Part shown: positions 1 through 12,886 of the stretch, one piece after another
How the letters are laid out: each line of letters starts with the position of its first letter
Position numbering within the stretch: the first letter of the stretch is position 1
Assembly: GCF_023898315.1 (NCBI RefSeq)
Contig: NC_064614.1
Span: forward strand, 377,517,348-377,581,347
Origin: Schistocerca nitens
Lineage: Eukaryota; Arthropoda; Insecta; Orthoptera; Acrididae
Reading direction: 5' to 3'
DNA: 64,000 nt
Translations under genes and position numbers: made by a program
Notes under the pieces: model-generated
What the model was told of the DNA's origin: nothing
The model's database searches: none
Seen by the model: the letters and a program-made list of their open reading frames with translations, nothing else

Positions 1-3000
1 GTGTCTGTTAATATGCACGACCGACAACTAAACGTGTTGATTGATACCGGTGTAGAATTGAGTGCTGTATTGGGAAAATATTTGAGTTACTGAAAGACAG
101 ACCTGGCATCGTAGTTATGCCAGTAACAGGAGTGAAAATCATCGACGCTACTGGGAAGGCCAGTAAACCGGTCACAAAACAGATTTTTGTCAACTTCGAG
201 ATATATGGAGCACGATTTGAACAAGAGTTTGTTGTGGTGCCAGACTTAACTACGGAAGTAATTATCGGGTTAGATTGGCTATTAAAGTACCGTGCAGTGA
301 TTAATTGCGAAAGCAAAACTTTGATATCTACGTCACAAGATAAAACAATAGTAGTTAGTTTTGACGAGGCAGGAGACGGTGTGCATAGGCAATACCAGCC
401 TATACACATTGTTAACTGGCCAGATGCCATCGACGTAGGTATGAATTTGAACTACTGTAACGTGAGGAATCTCGGCATTGACAAAAGTGTAGAAAGTGAA
501 TTGGAAAGTATTGTAGACGGTTTGTCAAACGTAACACACGAACAAAGACGAGGCCCTTATGAAGTAATAATGAGGAATAAGAGTGTGTTTTCAGACAAAC
601 TGGGACTTGTGGAAGGATATAAATGCAAGCTGCATGTAATTCCGCACGAACCATTCTTCGTGGGACCATATGCTATACCGCTGTCCAAAAAGGAAGCAGT
701 GCAACGGGAGATAGATAAGATGATCTAATGGGGAATGATTGAAAGAAGTACGAGTCCATACAATAAGGGTTTGGTCATTGTAGCAAAACGGGATGGTAGT
801 GTGCGTATTGTGATTGACGCACGCACGTTGAACAGGGTCGTTCAACGCGAAACAGACAGACCAGAGAGTATGGAGGAGATTTTGCAACGTTTTCATGACG
901 TTAAGTTCATAACTAGCCTCGATCTGACGGCTATTTACTGGCAAATAGAACTCAAAGAAGAATCTAGGCCATACACCGCCTTCTTGTTTGCGAGCAGGTG
1001 TTATCAGTATAGAGTACTGCCGTTTGGACTTAATATATCTGTGTCCGTATTCATCAGGGCCCTAGATAAAGTGCTAGGCCCGGCTTTGAGTTCAAGATTA
1101 ACTGTATACGTTGACGACCTAAGTGTTGGCCAATGCCACTTGGCATGACCATTGTGACCTGTTAGATGAAGTTTTTAGAGCACTGCGCCGTGATGGAATG
1201 ACTCTTAAAACTAAAGAAATGCGAATTTGTGAAGCAGGAACTGAAGTTTTTAGGACATGTAATTACCACTGATGGTATTAAGAAAGACCCAGAGAAACTA
1301 GAGGCAATAAGGAATTGTCCTCCACCCACGTCTAGGAAACAGTTAAAAAGTTTTCTAGGACTCACAGGATTTTACCGTAAATTTGTAAAAGGACAGGTGT
1401 TTAATGATGAAAATTTGAATAACCTCTTACGAAAAAATGTTCCGTTTGTGTTGACTGATGGATGTCAGGCCACTTTCGAGAGATTAAAAGACGAGTTGCT
1501 AAGATCTAACATACTATTTCATCCAGATTTATCTCTACCCTTCCATCTGGGAACGGATTCATCGAATTACAGGGTGGAGGCAGAACTGTTCCAAGAAGTT
1601 GGTAAAGGAGAGGATAAGGAACACCGGACGATAGCGTTCGCGAGTCGAACTTTATCAAGAAGTGAGCGAAATTACACGATTTCTGAGAAGGAGTGTCTCG
1701 CTATCGTGTGGGGATTCAAGAAGTTCAAGGGTTACCTATAAGAGCGTAAGGTGATTATTCATACGGACCATACGGCGCTCACTTATCTCACGGATTGTAA
1801 ACTACTTCATGAAAGACTGACTAGGTGGTCGCTGTATTTACAGCAATTTAACTATGACATCTGTTACGTAGAAGGGGCCGGCAATTGCGTAGCGGATGCG
1901 CTATCGCGGTTGCCCGAGTCTAATCTAGATGTATTTAAAAATGAGTCAGATGGAGTGGTCAAATTATACTATTTTAAAGGCGTTGAGGGACGTAAATTAA
2001 TAGTGAACATTTGTAAGAATCTACGTCGTCATCAGAACGAGGACGGTTGTTCAAATATGGTGTAAACCCGATATGATGAAAGGAGTCCAGAAGGAGAGAA
2101 ATTAAGGAGGTTTTGCAAGATATGCGATTATATTTTGTACATACGTAAGGGTGAAGATAGTAATATTTGGAGGATATGCTGTCCCACCAAATACGTCACG
2201 GAAGTAATAGCCTACTACCATTTGGCGTATGGTGACTGTGGACCAAAGAAATGAACGGAAAAGCTGAGTGAAGTAGTGCATTTTAACAACATGTTAAAAC
2301 GCGTTACTGACAGATTGAGAACTTGCGATTTATGTCAGAAGGTAAAAGTTACCAACTGTACGATTCGTGGTCCTATGCAAAGTGTAAGGCCTAACGACAC
2401 CTCTGAATTACTATGTGTGGACCTGAACGGACCTTTGCCCAAGTCATCAGGAAACTTTGCCTACATTTTAGTAGTGCTAGAAGCTTTTTCCAAGTTCATC
2501 AAACTATACCCCATTAGGAAAACTACAGCCAAAGCGGTCTATAGCAAGCTTGTGAACGATTATTTTGTTCATATTGGTAAGCCCAAGGCGATTCTATCAG
2601 TTGTGGAATGAAGGCGTGGCAAGTAATGGGGTCGAAATGATCCGTATTTCAGCTTACTGTCCGGCTGGAAATCCCGCTTTGAGGTATATGCGCGAGCTAG
2701 GCCGACTTTGCCGTACCTATTGCCACCACAACCATAGGGAATGGGGCAAATATGTAGCAGAATTTGAGAGAATTATGAACACCTTTATACAGGAGTCTAC
2801 GGGATTTTCTCCAGAGGAAATCCTGTTAGATGACAGAAGTAAAAGTTTAGTGGGAGAGATAATCAAATTCCCTCCACGGATTGACATTAGTATTGGTGTG
2901 AAAAAAGATCGTTTGCGAGAAATAATGAAGCTAAAAGCCGATGCTCGCATACGTCGTCATGACGCTAAAGCGCGTTTTGCTAAGTTTGCAATCGGAGACT

Positions 3001-3200
3001 TAGTACTTGTAAAAGCTCATGAGAAATCGACCGAGATGGACAATGAAATCTCTAAATTTAAGTTTGTTTATAATGGACCACATAAAGTCATTGGCATACC
3101 TCACACAAATGCTTATTGCTTAGAGTATCCAAGCTCTGGAAAACTATTAGGTATACGGAACATTGTAGACTTGAAATTGTACCAACCAAAGATTGATTGA
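1..3200 (+). mobile_element. Ty3/Gypsy LTR retrotransposon pol remnant (fossil, truncated by window edge)
   Basis: Remains of a Gypsy-type pol polyprotein in the usual order: an aspartic protease segment with a D-T-G triad near position 46, reverse transcriptase with a Y-V-D-D box near 1110, RNase H around 1550-1900, an integrase zinc-binding and core region around 2280-2730, and an integrase C-terminal segment ending near 3200. It is clearly related to the pol at 24.4-27.5 kb, with many shared stretches, but the two are diverged and belong to different families of one clade. The copy is broken, with roughly six to eight interruptions, so it is an old insertion. Its 5' part lies outside the window. 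No envelope-like reading frame was seen downstream. Confidence 0.9.
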
Positions 3201-4314
3201 TTAATACCACAGAATGGGTAATTTGAACAGTATGTAAATATAGAGTGTAAGATTTAAGGATTTGCTAGGTTGCCATGCTTGTGCCTGACCAAGAGGTCAT
3301 TAAAGAAGTTCTAATTAATAAGTAATTAATTTTGATAAAATGATTTAAGAGTAACTGATTATTAATCAACTGAAAAATCCAAGCTGCTAGTTTAAGTTTT
3401 CAGCTGAGCCACAGTAGATTAAGGAATGTAAATATGATTTTGTAACTAGCTGCAAGATTTCATGAATATGTGTTTTACTAGTCATTGCCGATGCACTTAG
3501 ACGCTGTTTTAAGTTTCAGGTTAGTACATGCGTGTGATGATGGATAGTGTTGAGTTATCCATTGTGATGGTGTTAATCGACTCCTTTATATTACTCGGGA
3601 GTGAGTTTTTCCGAAGGAATTCAGTGAAACGGACGTTCTGGAAATGCCGTTACACAGGCGAGTGAGATCAAGCGTGCCGCACAAGCAGGCGCAACAATAC
3701 TGGCGAGACGGAGCCGCTGTCGGCTCTTGTGCAACTATCGGCATTCTTTGTACTTGCGGGTATGGAAAGCGGAGTTGTTTTTCTCCCCGGACAGCTGATG
3801 TCAAAGAATTCTGCTCTCAATATTTATGTTTTTTTCGATCTGCTGCATATTATTTTCTTGTTTAGCGTTAAGTGGACTCTCATGTCAAGAATATTAATTA
3901 TGAAAAGGTGATATTAAAATGTGTATTCTATGTAATTAATTATTAATTTCCGTATTTTGATCTACCGGTTTTTATGACCATGTACTCCGATTAATTTTGG
4001 AAATAGTATTCCATTTCTTGATACTGTTAGGAATTTTGCTGATTTTAGAATAGCTAAACCATTTTCTATGTTTTCTATGAGTTTTAATATGTTGTCAACC
4101 TGTTTTCTTTTGTGTAAGATGACAGAGTGGAATAAGGTTAGGAATGTCTCCACTCAGTTATTATGGTCTAAAAATTGGTTTATGGCTAATTACCTAATGC
4201 TAAATTTTCTTGATGTTTTGAGCATATGCATTTCCGCTAGTTTTTTTTTCCTTTTTGGGACATTTTCTGAGTCTGTTTAGGTTACACGATTATCCTCAGA
4301 CAATGTGGGGCACG
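3201..4314. other. AT-rich non-coding stretch after Gypsy pol
   Basis: No supported gene. If the candidate LTR starting at 4315 belongs to the upstream pol remnant, this would be the 3' untranslated part of that element. A short G-rich run lies just before 4315, where such elements carry a polypurine tract. The link is an inference. Confidence 0.35.
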
Positions 4315-5930
4315 TGTAACGCCGGAAATGCATATCCTCCCATTTCCATCTATTGTACTATAAATTTTTTTCCTTCTTTTCTTACCTGAAGATATGACAT
4401 TTCTGTGTCTTTATATATTGTAATTGTTTTATTATTTGTGTAATGTCGATGTATAATTGGTTTGTTTTGTAAATACTATTTGTATTTTTACGCTGGGTCT
4501 TGCCTAGGGAAAACTATGCTATCGAACGATTACATCGATAGGTCGTGTGGAGAACCAAAGTGTTTAGGATCTTTGGTAGTGTTAACTCTGCTGCGTGGAG
4601 CGCGGGCAGGGCGGAGTCTGGCTGGAGTAGGGCGGTGGAGCAGGTGTGTTAAGTGACGCTCCCGCGAGTTGCCGCGCTTCCGGGGTTTGGCAGCATGTAA
4701 TTGCGCTCGATTTGCTATGATAGTTTCTGGCACGGTGTCGCGGACGGGAAACATTAGCAGGCACACATCAAGAGCCCGTTTCGCCTGGTGACCGTGTCGA
4801 GAAGAAGGCGCGCCCAACATACAGCTTCTGCAACAGCTACAGCCGACAATGAGTGATTGTCGCCACCTCCTCGATCGACGACTTCAAACCTTCAATCAAC
4901 CAACAAGGAAGACTGAAAGCACATAAAGTTTAAGAACTGTATGGCAGACCTCAGCTTTTCAAACTATTACATTAGCATCACTAAAATACAGCAATTTAGC
5001 ATGAGCTTTTGTTGCTCATTGCCCCAATTGCATTACCAAGCAGGGTCCCTTCGTTTTCCGAAATGAACTCGAGTGTCGTTGAAATTCAAATGCCAGCATT
5101 AAAGTAATATCATTCGATTTCACTGCTTTAATTTCAAAGTTCAGTTAAAGTATTCATAGCTGGCTACCATAATCAAACAGAATTATATTTAGATTACACA
5201 AGCACAAATTAAGATTGTGAGTTTTGTTAGCAAATTGTATCTTAACTGTGACTGCAGCTCAGCTTGGTACGTACTAAATTTTACTATTGTTAATTGTTTA
5301 AAATCATTTAATTCAAGTTCAAAGTTAAATCTCTTAGTTCCAAATTGCGTAGATTCAAGTTGCTTTTGAGATGATTGTTGAGGTAGCCCAGGATTAACCT
5401 TATTTTATTTAATTTCGTAGTGCTTCAGAAACAAAGTTCACTATTAATTTCAGTCATTAAATTAACTTTCAATTTTCCGGTTTTATTAATTCTTTTGTTA
5501 AAGTAAGTCAGAGTGTAGCGAAATTTATTACTTTTGACAAACATTCAGTTTTCACACAATACATGTCAACCTTCAGTTGCCACGCTTTTAGTGCTAATTA
5601 TATGTGCAATAACCTTTCTTTCTCAGTTATTATAGTAATTGTCCATAGGACTGGCGACTGTAATTTTCCCCAAATCTCAAATATCTAATTCACGCCAGTT
5701 AATTTTTAACGTAACGACCGCACATTTACTTTCTTTATTAAGTTTACCCCTTTTCAAAATTTATTTCCACCGGTTTTATTTGCATTTTTCCTTTCATTTA
5801 GATGTAACCCTTTCCTCCCTCTTTACCGACAGATTAACTTCGGTGACGATTGCTTTTCCCAAATTTCCATTAGGTACACGCGGTTTAATTTTTACTGTCA
5901 TTAAGGTCGATAAGTGAGGGGGAGGTTACG
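4315..5930 (+). repeat. Candidate Gypsy LTR (fossil)
   Basis: The stretch begins TGTAAC and ends GGTTACG, close to the short inverted ends typical of Gypsy LTRs. It has a GC-rich first half and a T-rich second half and no coding content. It lies on the 3' side of the pol remnant in the expected orientation. No second copy is visible because the window cuts the element, so LTR status cannot be checked here. Unrelated repeat DNA is the alternative. Confidence 0.4.
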
Positions 5931-6402
5931 AAATCTCAATAGCTGGCGTCCAAGCTCCCACAGCTTCCCACGTTTTAGTAACACCTAATGATATCCCTTC
6001 TGGATATTTTCGAAACGTGAGACCATTCACCTCACTTGGTATGCCACCAGAAAGTCGGTGCGTCCTTTCATGCAGAGTGAAGGGATTTCTACTGCAACTG
6101 CAACTCTGCCACAGTATAAGCAGAGATTGCTATCTGGTGGCTGTCCCATCACACTATCGACTTCCAGGTAGGGCGCTCGTCCAGTGAACAGATTTTGCTA
6201 AACCGCGTCTAGACTTTGAGTAGCTCAGAGACGCAACATTCCACACCGGGCCGAATCTCTCGCCACAGTTCATTAAACGGTGTTTCATCTGGAACAATGC
6301 CTCAATGCGAGCTCCACCAAGTTGGCGCAGCCGACAATGCGTGCACCTTGCCAAGTACGTGACGTGGGGTCTAACGGACTCCTCCATCCTTTCTCTTGTC
6401 AG
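5931..6402. other. No recognised feature
   Basis: Only short spurious reading frames and no recognisable repeat family. I see nothing that can be supported. Confidence 0.5.
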
Positions 6403-6584
6403 GTTCAAAGGCGTGTGAAATCCTAAGGGACCAAACTGCTGAGGTCATCGGTACCTAGGCTTACGCACTACTTAAACTAACAACAAAACACACACCATGC
6501 CCAAGGGAGGACTAGCACCTCCGGCGAGAGGGGATGCGCAATCTGTGACATGGCGTCTCAAACCGCACGGCCACTCCGCGCGGC
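6403..6584 (-). repeat. tRNA-derived SINE, family B
   Basis: Read on the minus strand it has a tRNA-like head starting GCCGCGCGGAGTGGCCG, a degraded B-box region, the conserved TCGGGCATGG-like block, and a tail ending near TTTGAACC. It matches the family B copy at 62.8 kb in layout. GTCAG occurs at both ends (6398-6402 and 6585-6589), a short possible target duplication. Several differences from the other copy suggest an older insertion. Confidence 0.75.
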
Positions 6585-6791
6585 GTCAGTTTCATCTTCA
6601 GAAGTCAGGGTCCAACGCATCAACCACCTGCAACCCCAGCTCCCTAACCTTTGCGTACCATCTTGCCATCGTCCTACATCAGCTCACCAAACCTTACTTT
6701 TTGCAAGCAACACAATACGCACATCACAAAATTAGTACTCAGAATAAAAGAATTTACAGCAGGGAAGGATGGCTTAAAGTTGCACTCACTT

Positions 6792-7461
6792 TGTAACGTC
6801 CCCTTAGAAAAATTAATGAATTAATGTGCTGATAAACATCTTATGTTATTTGATTTTCAAACAGCTGAGCAAAGCTGAACGTACTCAGATATTCACTAAA
6901 GTGACACAATATTTTTAGCGCAACGCAATCTGACTTTCAATAATCCCTACAAAAGAATGGCCCTGACTAACATTAACCTATACCTTTCACAAATCACTTA
7001 TCCGACAAAAATCTTCGTTACTCGAACTACTGCAATACAGCGAGCGCCACTACTGCCAGCTAAATAAAAGATTCAAACTACTGAAGGCAATAACTACTGA
7101 TAGGCATAGTTAGCAAATGAAAGATTTTGATTGAGAACAAACAATGTATTTACCTTAATAGTGTTCAAAAGTCATAATATATATATCAGTTCATGATATC
7201 CAGTCTTACAAATTTACTGTCTCTGTCCAGATCATCCGCTCTCAAAACTTCGCCATCTCACTCCCCACATCCACCACTGCTGGCGGCTCACCTCCAACTG
7301 CGCAACGCTACGCGCTGTTAACAGCCAACTGCCCGACACTACAATAGCCAACAACAATGCAAACCAGCCACAGACTGCACACAGCACAGCCATTGATTTT
7401 CATACAGAGTGCTAAGTGACGTTGGCGTTACCAATATAAGAACCTAAACAGCCTACTTACA
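6792..7461. repeat. Solo LTR with ACTT target duplication (fossil)
   Basis: A 670-bp block starts TGTAACGTCC, ends CTTACA and is flanked on both sides by ACTT (6788-6791 and 7462-7465). TG...CA ends with a 4-bp duplication are what an LTR retrotransposon leaves after recombination between its LTRs. It has no coding content. I recall closely similar sequence as an abundant grasshopper repeat, but that is memory and not a search. Moderate age. Confidence 0.7.
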
Positions 7462-7465
7462 ACTT

Positions 7466-8729
7466 GGATTACCCTGAAAAGCACAGTTGCACTCAGTGGG
7501 GAGAGTTGTGTGATAAAGGGCCAGAGGAGCCACTCGAAACCTTGCTGACAGTAAAGATTGGTTGATTCAACTTCGGTACGTGCTTTGTCTTGGGTCAGCG
7601 AGGCGTAACAGGCCGCACCCTGTTATACGGCCTAATATACGGCATCTCCACTGAGGAACGGATGCTTCCTAGGTGCGCTGCGTTGCTGTCAGCTGGTCCG
7701 CTGGCGATCGGCGACCTTTGTAGGTCACGGCCATGACGTCAGTAGCGCACTACTTCTCCAGCGGTGGTGACACCTAGAGTGGCCCTACAGCCCAGCACGC
7801 GTATACCGCGGCAAGACAAGGAGACTGCTGTGCACGTTATTCGACCCGCTGCCCCCTGGCAGGATTTGGACGGCGGGTGGCTCTGAGGAGTAAGTGCCCA
7901 CGAGGAACTCAGTGCTGGAAGCGGCAGGCGCAGTCTGCTCTCGAACACACGGCTGCCGCTGACGATGTCCAGCAGTCTCGCTGTGTGGCGGCGCCCTGGC
8001 GTCATGGTGATGCTGCTGGATTCCGGCGAAAAGAATTGCGCCTGCCTCAAAATTCAGAAATATTTGTATCACTCCGAGACGCACTTATTTCATTAAATCC
8101 TCGCCCTTAACAAGAGACTTGGTTTGGTGTGGTGACATCGACCCGCCTGCTACAGCTATTGCCACTGTATGTTGAAGTTTTCTACTGAGCGCGGCTAGCC
8201 TCGTCTCCCAATCCAGTTGTGTACATGTTATTCTGACCTGAATGGCGCTACTCTGTGACCAATAGACTGTAGTTGCTAATGAAATACTTCACATCTTTCT
8301 CAGTTCTTCCTGTTACTTTTGCTAATAGACAGCGTAACGACACTACAACATACATTTAGAAATAAATGCCTGTCGACCGGTACCAAATGACGTCCAAGTG
8401 TTAATCAATCGAATTATGATAAAACATGAGACGTGTTACTCCACCCAAAGGCTGACGCGTTTCAGTACATAGATATTTGGTGCTATGTACCTCTGAAAAC
8501 CTACCAAGGACTTGTCGAATCCATGACATACAGAATCACGATTGTATGGCGTCCACAAGGTGGACCAAGACGCCAATAACCACGTGGTCTTCCTCATATT
8601 CTAAGGAAACCGAGACTAAGGCGTGAAGGTTAAAAGAAAACATACGGCTACAGATATGTAGATAATTAATTAAATTCAATTGTCTGTCAAGATGGAAATG
8701 CGAGAAGTCTATAGCGACTACCGTTGCAG
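7466..8729. other. Unassigned stretch
   Basis: Short overlapping frames near 7740-8110 lie in a locally GC-richer patch and lack any recognisable domain or codon signal. No repeat family was recognised. Confidence 0.4.
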
Positions 8730-10540
8730 AGTATTGTCGAAATATGTCTCACAAAACACGAAGAAATTCTGGCATACTCAGCAGTATAAAATGAGGCTGA
8801 GAGTGTTCTCTTGTCAGCAAAGTAGCAGTCACAGCAGAACTGGTTGGTCAGAATAACTGAATGATTCAGAACATGGTCCAGTAATTGGGTGTCACCTGAG
8901 TAACAAGTCCATCAGGGATATTTCAGCCATTCTAAATCGACCCATATCGACTGTTGGTGATGTGACTGAGGCGGAAACGCGAACGAACAACCTCATCATA
9001 ACCAATACCAGGCAAACATCATGTGGTATTGGACAGAGACCATCGAGCATTCCAGCACGAGGTTGTAAGGAATTGCATGACACCAGTGAAAGGAGTTACT
9101 CCTGTTTTCTAATGTGCTACCAGTAGTCAGCCTTTCACAATGAGTGGGCTTAGCGAGTTGAAAAGAAAGGGCTACACCCATTCCCACACTCAATGCTAAA
9201 TGACAATTGAGTAGGTTTACAGAGGGACATTATTTGACAGTGGATGACTACAAACGAGTGATTTGGAGTCATGATCACGCTGTACCATGCGGCAATATGA
9301 TGGAAGGATTTGAGTTTGCTGACAGCCTGGGGAACGTTGCCTACCACCATCTGTAAGGCCCAGAGTGAAGTATGGAAGAGGTGGCGATACGGTATGGCAG
9401 GTGTTCCCCGTGGCTATGGAGTGGTCCTGTGATAGCACTTAAGAAAACGCTGCCTACTGAAGGATATGAACACATTTTGCAGCAATTTGTATTGTGTATA
9501 GTAAAGGAATGTTCCGGAGCAAATGACTCTATCAGCATGACAAAGAACCCTATCGTAAAACAGCATATGTGAAACAATGCTTTGCTAACGATAACATATC
9601 TGAAATGAACTGATCTCTCAAAGAGACCTGATGTGGACCCTACGTAACACATTTGGGATGAACATACAGTGTAAGCTTTCATGCTGCGTACTGGCATCTC
9701 TTAAAACTTCCGGGCTAATAGGACGTGGTCGATGTATAACACTTTCTTCCAATGTTTCCTCTCCGACTGCGGGAGACATTTTCAGATGTAAAGTAACTAA
9801 CTGCAACCAGAACTCGAGGGAGCGCTGAATATATAGGCAGTATAGAGAGCACAACAGTCCATCACGTGACTTCGGCTACGAGATTATCTCTGGTAGTGCC
9901 CATATTCTCGACTGAACGTAATCGATCGTCATGCTTACGTTGCAATGTTGACAAAAAAAATTTATCTAATTTAAGACTTTCCTCTTTTCTGTTGAAATTA
10001 TTAAAGTGCTTCCTAATCTCAGTAGCCTCTCTGTTCACGGACATGAGTGTCATATCGAAAACATCGCATTATCACGCATGTGTATATAGAGAGGCAATTG
10101 AGATTTATAACCACCATTACAATTTTAACAGAAAAGGGGAGGATGTTAAATTAGATAAAATTTGGATGTCAACATTGCTACGTAAGAATGACGATCGATC
10201 ACTTTCAGTCGAGAATGTTGGCATTAGCAGAGATCATCTCGCAGGCGACGTCACGTGATGGACTGTGGTGCCCTCCACACTGCCCATATATTCGGCGCTC
10301 CCTCGATTTCTGGTTGCAGTTCACCATTTTACCTGTGAAGGTGTCTTCGGTAGTAGGAGAGGAAACCTTCTCTGGCTTCGGTTCTTAAGGATGAATGGAG
10401 TGCCATTCCTCCACAGACATTCAGACACCCCCGACCAAAATTCAAGCCATCATAAAGGATAAGGGTGCACACATTCAGTACTGATGTTCACTAGTTGGTC
10501 TTGCCCTGGACGAGAGAATTCTACTAGTATTATATATAAG
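8730..10540 (+). mobile_element. Decayed Tc1-like DNA transposon, split by Penelope-like insert
   Basis: A Tc1-family transposase can be followed through several frames on the plus strand. There is an N-terminal helix-turn-helix stretch near 8860-8960 (LSNKSIRDISAILNRPIST), the catalytic-core entry YKRVIWSHD near 9247, and the late core P-D-x-x-P...HIWDE near 9630-9660. The C-terminal tail resumes near 10385-10470 after a foreign block at 9705-10382. Many frame changes and stops make it a pseudogene. The outer ends are approximate because no clear terminal inverted repeat pair could be paired up. Confidence 0.7.
9705..10382. mobile_element. Inverted pair of Penelope-like element 3' ends
   Basis: Two arms of about 300 bp are inverted copies of each other and diverge outward from about 10065. 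Each arm encodes the C-terminal part of a Penelope-like protein: VNREATEIRKHFNNFNRKEE on the minus strand in the left arm, and YREAIEIYNHHYNFNRKG on the plus strand in the right arm. I recognise this motif from the end of the GIY-YIG nuclease region. The outer halves of the arms also match, sharing a block that ends TCCATCACGTGAC. TCTTAA flanks the pair (9699-9704 and 10383-10388), a possible target duplication. The pair sits inside the Tc1 remnant. The arms differ at many sites, so the insertion is not recent. Confidence 0.65.
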
Positions 10541-10545
10541 GCTTA

Positions 10546-10750
10546 GCCGGCAGGAGTGGCCGAGCGGCTCTGGGCGCTACAGTCTGGAACCGCGCGACTG
10601 CTACGGTCGCAGGTTTGAATCTTGCCTCGGGCATGGAAGTGTGTGATGTCCTTAGGTTGGTTAGGTTTAAGTAGTTCTAACTTATAGGGGACTGATGACC
10701 TCATAAGTTAAGTCCCGTAGTGCTCAGAGCCATTTGAACCATTTTGAACC
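10546..10750 (+). repeat. tRNA-derived SINE, family A
   Basis: Full head-to-tail copy. The A box is GTGGCCGAGCGG, the B box is a GGTTTGAATC variant, then come the TGCCTCGGGCATGG block and the tail GAGCCATTTGAACC. A perfect 10-bp duplication ATAAGGCTTA flanks it (10536-10545 and 10751-10760). Confidence 0.95.
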
Positions 10751-10754
10751 ATAA

Positions 10755-11200
10755 GGCTTAATTTGAGGACGAAATTTCTGATAATGTACGTTTGGAGCAC
10801 AGCATTGTATGTAAGTGAGAGATGGACTGTGGAAAGACCGGAATAGAAAAGAGTCGAAGCATATGGGATGTGGTGCTACAGAAGGATGTTGAAAATTTGG
10901 TGGAATGATGAGGTTCGAAAATAGGAGATTCTCCACGGAATCGACAAGGAAAGGAATATATGGTAACACTGAGAAGAAGAAGAAGAAGGGACAGGATGAC
11001 AGGAAAAGTGTTAAAACATTAGGGAATAACTTCCACAGTACTAGAGGGAGCCGTAGAGGCTAAAAACTAGAGAGAGGGACGAGATTCGAATACATCCAGC
11101 AAATAACTGAGCAAGTGCTATTCTGAAATGAGCAGACTGGCACAGGAGAGGAATTCTTCGCGGGCTGCATCCAACCAGTCAAAAAGAGTAGGTGTTTAGA
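10755..11200 (+). pseudogene. RTE-type LINE reverse transcriptase C-terminal fragment
   Basis: Translation in shifting frames recovers the end of the same kind of protein as the full LINE at 32.7-35.6 kb. There is an equivalent of YGSETWTI (YVSERWTVERPE), then YGMWCYRRMLKIWWND, and the closing RGLHPTSQK. It is 5'-truncated and carries frameshifts and stops. The family A SINE sits immediately before it. It marks an old, dead insertion. Confidence 0.65.
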
Positions 11201-11214
11201 TACTTTATATCAGG

Positions 11215-12022
11215 TAGTACGTATTCTTCGTTCAAATGTAACGAGGTATCTCGAACAGAATGATGTCCTTCATTTCATCCAGAATGGATTCCTATAGCAT
11301 CGTCCATGTGAAACGCAACTCGCAATTTTCTCACGTGGCATCCTGAAAGCCACGGACCAAGGCAGTCAGGAAGATGCACCATGTCTTGATTTCCGGATAG
11401 CGTTTGACTCGTCACCAAACCTACGCTTGCTACCGAAAATACGATCATATGAGCTAGCAAGCGAATTTTATGAATGAATTATATATTTTGTGGTAGAGAA
11501 GAAGCATGACGTTACGTTGGGCGGAGAGTCAACAGATTAAAAAGTAACTTCAGATGTATTCCGTTGAAGTATATTTGAAGATATGCTGTCCGTGGTGTAC
11601 AACAATGACTTGGCAGGCAATGTTAATGGTAGCCTCATACTTTTCGCAAATGGTGTAGTTATTTATTAAGGAGTACAGTAAAAAACAGCTGCACAAAAAA
11701 TGAGTTTGATCTTGATGATATTTCAGGAAGGTACTACATTGACAACTTTTTTAAAGTTCAGGAATATAAAATTTTTCACCTAAAACACGGAAAAAATTGT
11801 ATGAACTATGACTACAATAGCATCGAGTTGCAAATAGAATCGATCAACTAGTAAGGATATGACACGAAAGAATTATATAGGCTCAGTTGTAGGTAAAGCA
11901 GGTGGTGGTCTTCGGTTCATTGGTAGAATACTAAGGGATTGCTGTCAGTCTACAAATGAAACAGCTTACAAAATAACAGTGCTACACATCCCAGAATATT
12001 CCTCAAGTGTTGGGGACCCGTA
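11215..12022 (+). pseudogene. CR1-type LINE reverse transcriptase remnant, first part
   Basis: Decayed coding sequence on the plus strand resembling the CR1 ORF2 at 45.7-48.5 kb. It has NGFL..RPCETQLAIF, DFRIAFDSSPN, the reverse-transcriptase core region near 11640 (LILFANGVVIY in place of the usual FADD box), and GGGLRFIGRILRD and YSSSVGDP near 11990. Multiple stops and frameshifts. The reading breaks off at 12022 and resumes at 15555, because a Tigger transposon has inserted there with a TA duplication. Confidence 0.7.
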
Positions 12023-12886
12023 ATAAACACCGTATTTTACGGCCCATAAGACGCTTCGTACGGCCCATAAGACGCTTCGTAATTTTCAAGCAATTTTTTA
12101 AAGCAACATTTTTATCATTTTTGTTACTAGATTGCAAGGCGAGACTAAAAATAATTCTTAGTTTATAAAACAAAACTGACTTCCTTCTTCCTGTTCGTCG
12201 TCATTGTTTCCCCTATCATACATAAGCTGATCTTCACTGACATCGAGAGCGTTACATATGCCGCACGTCTTGAAAGATTTAACAATAATATCTTCTCTCA
12301 GTTTAGATCACGACCGTTTCATCCACTGGCACAACTGCTTGATTGTACGTCGTTTTAAAGCTCTTTTCGGCGTGAATTCATATACGCTTTAAATGGTTTA
12401 TTTATAGAGACACCGAGAGGTTGCAGTTGTGAAGTAAGTCCTCCCGGAATAACAGCAACATCGGTATTTCTCTGTCTCAATTTCTCTTTTACAGAATTAT
12501 TCAAGTGATCTAGCATAAAAAGACCATTCTTTTTAAATAAAGCACCTATACTTCTCTCCCACACTCTGTTAATCCATAATTTCGTACCAGGCTAGCCCAT
12601 CCGTCCCTTGACGTGTACGTGAACAACACCTGACGGTATTTCAGAAAGTTTTGGTATTGTTCTGCACTTCAAAATGATCGTTGGATTAAGTTTAGTACCG
12701 TCAGCGCAACATGAAATGGCAAAAGTGAAGTGCATTTCTTTACATCCACTTGTTTTTATAGTTACAGTTTTATCAGTTTTCATGGCACATCAAATATCAA
12801 GGTAGTTTCCTACATATTCGATATTTGGCTTAATTCTACGCTCGTTTTCTTTCGATGTGGAATAGTAAAGTGATGGAAAGACAATA

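Noticed and set aside
10546-10640. tRNA gene calls at the heads of family A and B SINEs
   Set aside because: Each is followed by the same SINE body and flanked by target duplications. The tRNA-like parts lack proper stems.
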